Shown: one piece after another, positions 57,225 through 64,000 of the stretch
Position numbering within the stretch: position 1 is the stretch's first letter
Layout of the letters: each line of letters opens with the position of its first letter
Origin: Sphagnum compactum
Taxonomy: Eukaryota; Bryophyta; Sphagnopsida; Sphagnales
Reading direction: 5' to 3'
Assembly (NCBI GenBank): GCA_965153455.1
Contig: OZ234501.1
Coordinates: forward strand, 16,046,855-16,110,854
Length of the DNA: 64,000 nt
Notes under the pieces: model-generated
The model's database searches: none
What the model saw: the letters and a program-made list of their open reading frames with translations, nothing else
What the model was told of the DNA's origin: nothing
Program-made: the position numbers and the translations under genes

Positions 57225-60200
57225 ACTTCCACCCTACACCTTGTGAGCTACACTTGCTTAGAAGGTTATGATGTGTGTTGGGTAGCTATTAAAAATGCCA
57301 TCAAATAACCGGCGGTCCCCAGGGAGGTTCTTTAATATATGACCACACTCTTCTCAGAAACCCGAGAACAAGTTCTAGTATAAGGTCATGGTTTATTAGA
57401 ATCAGACAAATATCCCATAAACCAGATGTTTGTTTATTCCAAGTTTTTTTCAAAAAATTGAAATCGGAGGGTTTTAAGTTTTTTTTATTTTTTATTTTTT
57501 TAAATAAAATTTTAAATAAATTTTAAAAATTTTAAAAACCAAGACCAAAGTTTCTTTTTTTTAAATTAAGTAGCACCCGACACTAATCATGACCTGCACT
57601 TGTTCTTATTGTGTTTTGTTGGAATTGACACAACAATTGCCTTCCTTCAAACTCATGTTAATATGAAAATTTGACATAGATATACTACACTTCCCATTTG
57701 TCGGTAGCATATATAATTTTAGCATAGCAATTTTTTTTTTAAATTAAAAATTTCTCTACCTTGATGTTTGTTTCCCTACCTTCTACCATGTGAATTCTAG
57801 GCTAGTTGAGAGGAACAATTTTGAAAAGATAAAAGAATGCAAGTGCACAAAGTATATGGTGTCAAAAGATGTAAGACAATAGTTTTGTTGGGTGTTGAGT
57901 GTTGTTTGTTCACTTAACTAACTTAAACAATTTTCAGAACTAAGGTATATATGTATAAACTAGGGTTCAACATTAGGTTAAAGTTTGTGGACAAAGATAT
58001 GTAGGTAACCATTTGATGGTCATTAAACACCTTGTTTTTCTTCTTGCCTATGGATTTTCAATCCTATGGGTGATTTTAGTTGTTGATATGATAGGTGTCA
58101 CCAAAGACTAAACTCTATTCATGAAGAAAGATTTCAAAAATATATTATTTCGTATCGTGGAATGTCATCTTCAAGCCTCCCTATTCTTCTCTTCCTTCTT
58201 GCACTCCCCTTTCAATGTTCTTAGAGCTCTCAAGATTGCTTTCAATTAGTGTTTTGAGTAGGTAATTTTTGTTAATGCTCTTGTATTGGTGCTTGAACAA
58301 TTATTGTTGTAAACATTTTGTGTCTCAATTCTATCAACTCTCTCATTCAACAATTGCAACATTTTGCTTTTCAATTTGTATCTCCATTTGTGCTCTCAAT
58401 GTTCTTTGTTAATGTTGGTGCTTTGAGTTTCTAGTTTTAGTTTCAATGCTTTCAATTGGTGTTGTTGGTGTTATTACATAGCTTCGCTGAATAGCTCATT
58501 AAATGAAATTGTTTTGTGATTCCAATGTTGTTGATTATTCATGCTTGTATTATTTTCATTTGAAAAATTATTTCATTGTTTGTTTTTTTTTTTTTTTTTC
58601 CAATCATCAGTTTGATGTTACCACATCACATGTAATAATGTGTTTTCTTAAATTTTTCCTAGTGTTTGATGTGAAATTGTTCATCGTATCCTATTGTTTC
58701 TACCATATTGAAACCACTTAAGGTCGTGTTTTTAATGCACTTTTTCTGTCTTCTCTTACTAGGGTGGGAGCTATTGAACGTCTATTTCAAATGTGAGATT
58801 GAAAATTTTTAAAAATTGATGGAATTGTTGGTAACTTCACAATAGAAAAATTTGGTGTATGAAACATTAGAAAACAATAGCCATTTGGGTGAAAGTATGA
58901 TTGGGTGGTACCATTAAAAATGTCACACCATCATTTTGTTAGATCACATTGATTTCAAAAATAATTTGTCATTTTATGATGTTACATTTGATTAACTTGT
59001 TTATATTTTAAATTACACACATCATGGATTTTCTAATGGCCTATGTCAATCAACATTTGGACATGCTTTAATATTCCTAAGCATATCCTATATTAAAAAA
59101 TTCACAAAAATCAAAATTTTCAAGGATGAATGTAGGAATTATTTAGGAATCCTTAAAGACCCAATATATTTATATTTATTATTGGAAGAGATGCCTATGA
59201 CATATGTTTAATAAAAGTATCCAATAAAAAATTAAATTTTTGGATTATATTTGAATATTACGAAAAATATTCATCCCAAGACCATGTGAATAACATAATG
59301 CATTTAAAAAAATAATAATTCAACTCTGATTATTACTTGTAAGGCTTGTTAAATAGTATATATTTATAATGGATTTTGATGAAAAAATAAACCCTCGATA
59401 CTATGATGTCAATCAAAGATTATGGTATTCTTGGAATAACTCATGTGTTTTCATGAACATAATTTCTTGAACCTTTTAATTTTAGATTTTATTTTGCAAA
59501 TGATTGAAACCCTTGGTTACATAGATGCAACAATAGGTAAAAATGCAAAGTAGAAATAATTTTAAATGTTTTTATTAACAAATTTGTAACCATTCTTGAG
59601 AAACTTCCTTAAGTGGTTCCTAAAGAACTACATGATCATATGTATTCCCATCTTGCATTAATATAGGTTATTTTTTAAATGTGAGTTGTTGATGAGGATT
59701 GAAGTTAGTGGTGAAGTCAAAGTTTGAAATAATACACATATTACTCAACTTTCATAATGACACAACGATGGTTGACCATGAAGTGTTCATATTGACGAAA
59801 ATGTGGGGCAATGGTAAAATGCAAGACAATGGCAAAGCAATCAAACACTAAATGGTGGCAAATATTGTTTATGTTGATGGCAAAATGGAAGGGGTTGGTA
59901 GAATTTGAGTCTATTGGAGTTATATGTAAAGTCACCTAGTCTTTGAGCTTTGATTTCACCCATTATCCCTCATTCATCCCCAAATGATGGGTATATATTA
60001 AGAGGACAAAATTTGGACAAAAGTGGTCAATATTGGGGGTGATATTTCCATAAATTGAAAGTTACAACAAAAAAAAATTACATAATATGACACAATCATT
60101 AAATGGTAGTCAAGGTGCAATGTAACTGTTATACATTAAGATGAACAACAAATTAAAAACTAAGAACATATATTTTTTTTAACACCAAAATTGGTGGTAA

Positions 60201-61649
60201 GATGAGGATCAGGCTCGATTTTAAGCACGTGTATTTGTTTTGCTTCATTTTTTGACCTTAGTCCCAATTTTGGCTAAATTAAAGGTTTTGGAGTGATTAT
60301 CATGGTTTTATGAATAACTTTATTGTTGATAAACTATTAGTTCAACTTTGGAAACAATATTTTATCAATGATATTGAACACCAAAATTTTCATATTACAA
60401 ACATTTAGGTATGACACCATTTCCATAACACCAAATTTTAAATCATGTAGACAAATTTTTAGATGCCAAATCGAATGGAATTTTCTTAAAAATTTTAAAA
60501 CCTTTTTGTTCCATTTCATGTATGTGAAATTGTGAAATCAAGCTATTTGTGCAATCCTCCCAAAACATGAATTATTTTTTTGATTTTCACAAAATTGAAA
60601 GATTAGGCTCAAAAATCATGATAACAATAATTAAATTCTGGCCATGATAAGCAATACATGTCATAAACATAGTGGAGCTCTCACATTGATCATCAAAACT
60701 CAAAATGATAGCAAAATGTAATATATATGCCATAGCTAGATTAGAGGTATGATTCCAAAGCATAACAAACATCATCAAAATCTAACAAATTGTAACAATA
60801 TGTGCCCATATAGCTTACCAAATGATGTTGGTTCCAAACTCATGACACAAACTTGTAACAAAACTTTTATAAAATTGAGTTTATTCCTTGTTTTTTTCAA
60901 ATCAAGTCCATGTAGTGGAAGTTAAAAGCTCCAAAAGAACACACACACACACACATTTTTATACATGGAACTGTAGTTTTTTTCATGCACACCAATTCTT
61001 TTTTGTAGTGTATAGTGTAATTTGAACCCATAATAAAGTATGGATTATCATAAACTTATCATATGTGTTCATCACAATTTGGACTCACAAAGGATGTGCA
61101 TTATTTTCATTAGAGTATATTTGCAGGTTCCCATGGACCCCATATTTAAATGGCAAGTTTTCAAGAATTAATTTTGAGACCCTACTTCCAAATTGGGGCA
61201 CTTTGGTGTTTTGAGACTTGGGAGGCGTATAACTTTCAAGGCATGCAAGCCCAAGCTACATGCAAACCAATGTTTTTATTCTTAAAATTTTCAAAACCTT
61301 CCAACTTTGTTGTGTAAGAACTTCATTATGACACAATTTGCTACTCCAAATTGAGTGGTCAAGATTTTATTTAGTATTTTATTAATTAATGTTTCAAATT
61401 CCTACAAAAATCAAAGAAAAAGATGATTGAAAGAAACCAAGAAGATGGTAGCTTTCAACACAATCTTTCTAATGACACCAAAATTGTCTAGTTCAAGTAC
61501 AAATTGAGGTTAAAAGCATCCCTCAAACATTCATGGATCACAACCTTCATGAGGAGACCTAATTTCCAAAGTGGAATGCATGTTAGGGTCTTGAAAATAT
61601 TTTTTTCACTTTTAAACATGCCACTTTATCTGGATTACTATTTAATTTT

Positions 61650-61775
61650 TCAACTTGGTGATGTAACATCAATGGGGATCATCCAAAAACAATTAAGCCA
61701 AATTTGGCTATAAACAAAATATGAAAGTTAAAACAATTAAACATTGTTCTATATTTTTGGCTACCTATTGAAACC
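61650..61775 (-). repeat. Copy of the AGCCAAATTTGGCT dispersed repeat, minus orientation
   Basis: The palindrome is perfect at 61696-61709. On the minus strand it is preceded by CAATAGGTAGCCAAAAATAT, AGAACAATGTTTAA and AACTTTCATATTTTG, and followed by TTTTTGGATGATCCCCATTG then ATGTTACATCACC, as in the other copies. Confidence 0.7.
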
Positions 61776-64000
61776 TAATGCAAAAATCTATTATTATTAT
61801 TTTTTAAAAGGCGATCAATGGCCCCAATTTAACTTTTTTTCATTTTTGAAAAAAAAATCACCAATTGATAAGCTTCCCACCCAAAATTGAAGAACAATGG
61901 TGTAGTGAATTTTTTACTCCCCTTGATTTTCACCTCAATTTTCACTTGCTCATTAAATTATGGGTTTATTATGGACTTGTTTTTTATCAAGCACAAAACT
62001 TTGCGCTTGCATTTATTCCATAAAAGACATCATAACCAAAAGGGAGGGAATATGGTCATTCTTCTCATCACATTGAAGCAAATATTCAATTTTTTGTAAA
62101 CACACCAGAATAGTCTATCTTATTTGATGGATAAAAATCCATGATAGACACCATGTATTGCACTTCATGAGGATACACAATACCAATAATCATTAAAGTT
62201 CAACTTCATTCATGTTGATGTGTTCAACTAAACTCATTCCAACAAGTGATCTTGAAATATGGCCTAAGGTCAACATTTTTAATGTTCATTAAACCTTTAT
62301 TAATCTCCTAAAATACACTTTAATGTAATGCATATGATCACTCACTAAACCCCATAGTTTCCACCCAAATGGTAAAGTTTTTTCCATCACCATGTTGCTT
62401 CCATGCAACTTCCTGTACTCCAAAAGTCACCAAGTTATTAGCCACCCAAAGCAAGGTCATCTTTCATTGATGCATTTTTTCAATAGATCTAAACCCTAAT
62501 TTCCCACTATGGAACTTACAATTCAAATTTAAAGACTACTTGCCCCAAGGATATATATAAAAAAAGGTTTATTGTTCCCCTTTACCATTTCAAAAACTAG
62601 CTAGAATATAAACTTTGCAATATTCCCAACACAATGTTTCGTTCCCCACAACCCTATGTATGCCCAAAACTATAAAACTTAGGTCCCTCACATTGTCATC
62701 ATTATTTGTCATTGATCTTTAATATCATTGATGATTGATACATTTTAGTCTTGAACTTAATTATTGTTGATGATGCATAATAGAATTACAATCCAAATAG
62801 TTTCATTGCACTTGAAAACCGATCTTACATCAATAAATTACACACACCATACTATTATTTTGTTTACATTTAATTTTTGTAAGAAGGCACCCTCTCTCAC
62901 TTATGTGTTCTTTGTCAATTATTTGCACCTTTACTTTTTTTTTTCCATCACAGGTTTTTGACCACACATTGTTCCATCAATTCCCCATAATAGACTCCAC
63001 ATCCACGAATCACCCCAAACATCTTAGAACAACAAAAATCGTACACATAAAAAAAACACACACACAATATGCACCACTTGAAACACTCCTCGTTCATAGT
63101 TGCCATCACCATCTTGGGTATGCAAACAACTCCCAACTATTCCACTTTTTTTTTCACCTTAAAGTAAAAAATTATAGTTGAAAACGTTAGACCCAAATCT
63201 ATTCACATTGTTTAACTTCAATGTAGGCTATTGTTTTGAAGCCTTGCTTTCACACCTCCAATAATTTGTTTGTCACGTAACTTTTCATCACATATGTTTT
63301 CATCATTCATAAAGGTTTGTTAGAAGTTCAAAGTTAAGGTTGTGACAATGTTCAACATACTAAAACCTTTGTTGTTGTTATGGTGGAGACCGTAATTTCA
63401 ATTGGTTATAATAAATCATCAAATCAAAAGCAAACATGCACACCAATTTGGATTGTGTTGAAGGAGGGCAATGCGAGTCTAATAGTATATTGTTTCATTC
63501 AATGTTGCACCATAATATTTTACTACCAATCAAAATATACTTGGGACCCCACCTTTTGTAATATGCTATTATTTTTGTTTTGAAATATTAGTGGTCCCAA
63601 AGCAAAATTGATTATTTAAAAAATATTTATTCTTATTTTATGGATTAGAACTAAGGTTTTTATTTTTTCTCAAATTCCTCAAGTAACTCCACTAGTGATG
63701 ATCCCCAACATTAATTAACATTCAATAGAGATTATCGTTGATGGGTGTAACATTTTTGACACGACCACCTCGAATGTGGCTAGTTTATTATTTTTATGTC
63801 AAAAAAGATGAAAAAAACCCTTAAAACCTCAAAATTTTCAATTTGTGGGAAAAATCCCACCAAGTTGTAAAAATTCATTTCCAATTTCAATGAATTACCA
63901 TGAATAGTAAAAATAAATTTGCTTAATATTGGACATCTTGTTGTTTGCATGTGATTTAATATACAAATGAATGAATGAATTAAGATCTATTTTAGTCCAA

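Larger units (their letters stand above)
56811..64000. other. AT-rich intergenic DNA, no gene recognised
   Basis: No open frame resembles a known protein. It holds a (CATC)n microsatellite at 57186-57224 and a minus-oriented copy of the AGCCAAATTTGGCT repeat at 61650-61775. Apart from a more balanced stretch at about 56960-57350, composition is AT-rich and CpG-poor, like the left end of the window. Confidence 0.55.

Noticed and set aside
1-64000. Search for tRNA, rRNA and snRNA genes
   Set aside because: No cloverleaf with an intact GGTTCGAATCC-type T-arm, no 5S internal control region and no U-snRNA promoter words were noticed by eye. A covariance-model search would be decisive.

Overview
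The window is nuclear DNA of a land plant. Three spliced or intact plant-type genes sit among long AT-rich stretches that contain few CG dinucleotides. There are telomere-type TTTAGGG repeats, miniature DNA transposons, and a fragment of plastid ndhB. The ndhB fragment reads LVPFHQWT at a position where, from memory, flowering-plant genes encode PAPSHQWT, so a seed-free plant (bryophyte, lycophyte or fern) is more likely. I cannot name the species.

Layout. 1-4.36 kb: AT-rich, no gene seen. 4.37-8.8 kb: a tail-to-tail inverted duplication of a TM9SF/nonaspanin gene. The right copy (minus strand, 8261-6213) is intact and intronless. The left copy (plus strand, about 4365-5057) is a decayed pseudogene whose homology continues into the 3' UTR. 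8.8-13.5 kb: tandem repeats and gene-flanking DNA. 13.58-14.89 kb: a plus-strand ELOF1 (transcription elongation factor 1) gene with a 22-nt micro-exon and a tandemly duplicated last exon. 17.96-28.12 kb: a minus-strand armadillo-repeat kinesin (ARK, KIN-UA type). I could assemble it as 19 exons giving an uninterrupted 1054-residue protein, with one GC-AG intron. ELOF1 and ARK converge; TM9SF and ELOF1 diverge.

28.2-45.4 kb: no complete gene seen. It holds a 44-bp tandem array, a 64-66 bp array, an interstitial telomeric array with a 29-bp higher-order unit, the ndhB insertion, and a 113-bp duplication. 45.4-55.3 kb is a cluster of small transposons: two hAT-type elements with target-site duplications, one CACTA-type element, one short element with 22-bp inverted ends, two related elements ending in GAGCATCTCCA-type sequences, and a possible Helitron 3' end. 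55.3-64 kb: a GC-rich patch, then AT-rich DNA with no gene seen.

A dispersed repeat of about 150 bp centred on AGCCAAATTTGGCT recurs at least eight times, in both orientations. I recognise no complete novel multi-gene system. The three genes are housekeeping functions (Golgi/endosomal membrane trafficking, transcription elongation, microtubule transport) with no evident joint pathway. The most unusual items are the inverted TM9SF duplication, the duplicated ELOF1 terminal exon, the hAT element packed with GTTTAAAC motifs, and the unnamed dispersed family.
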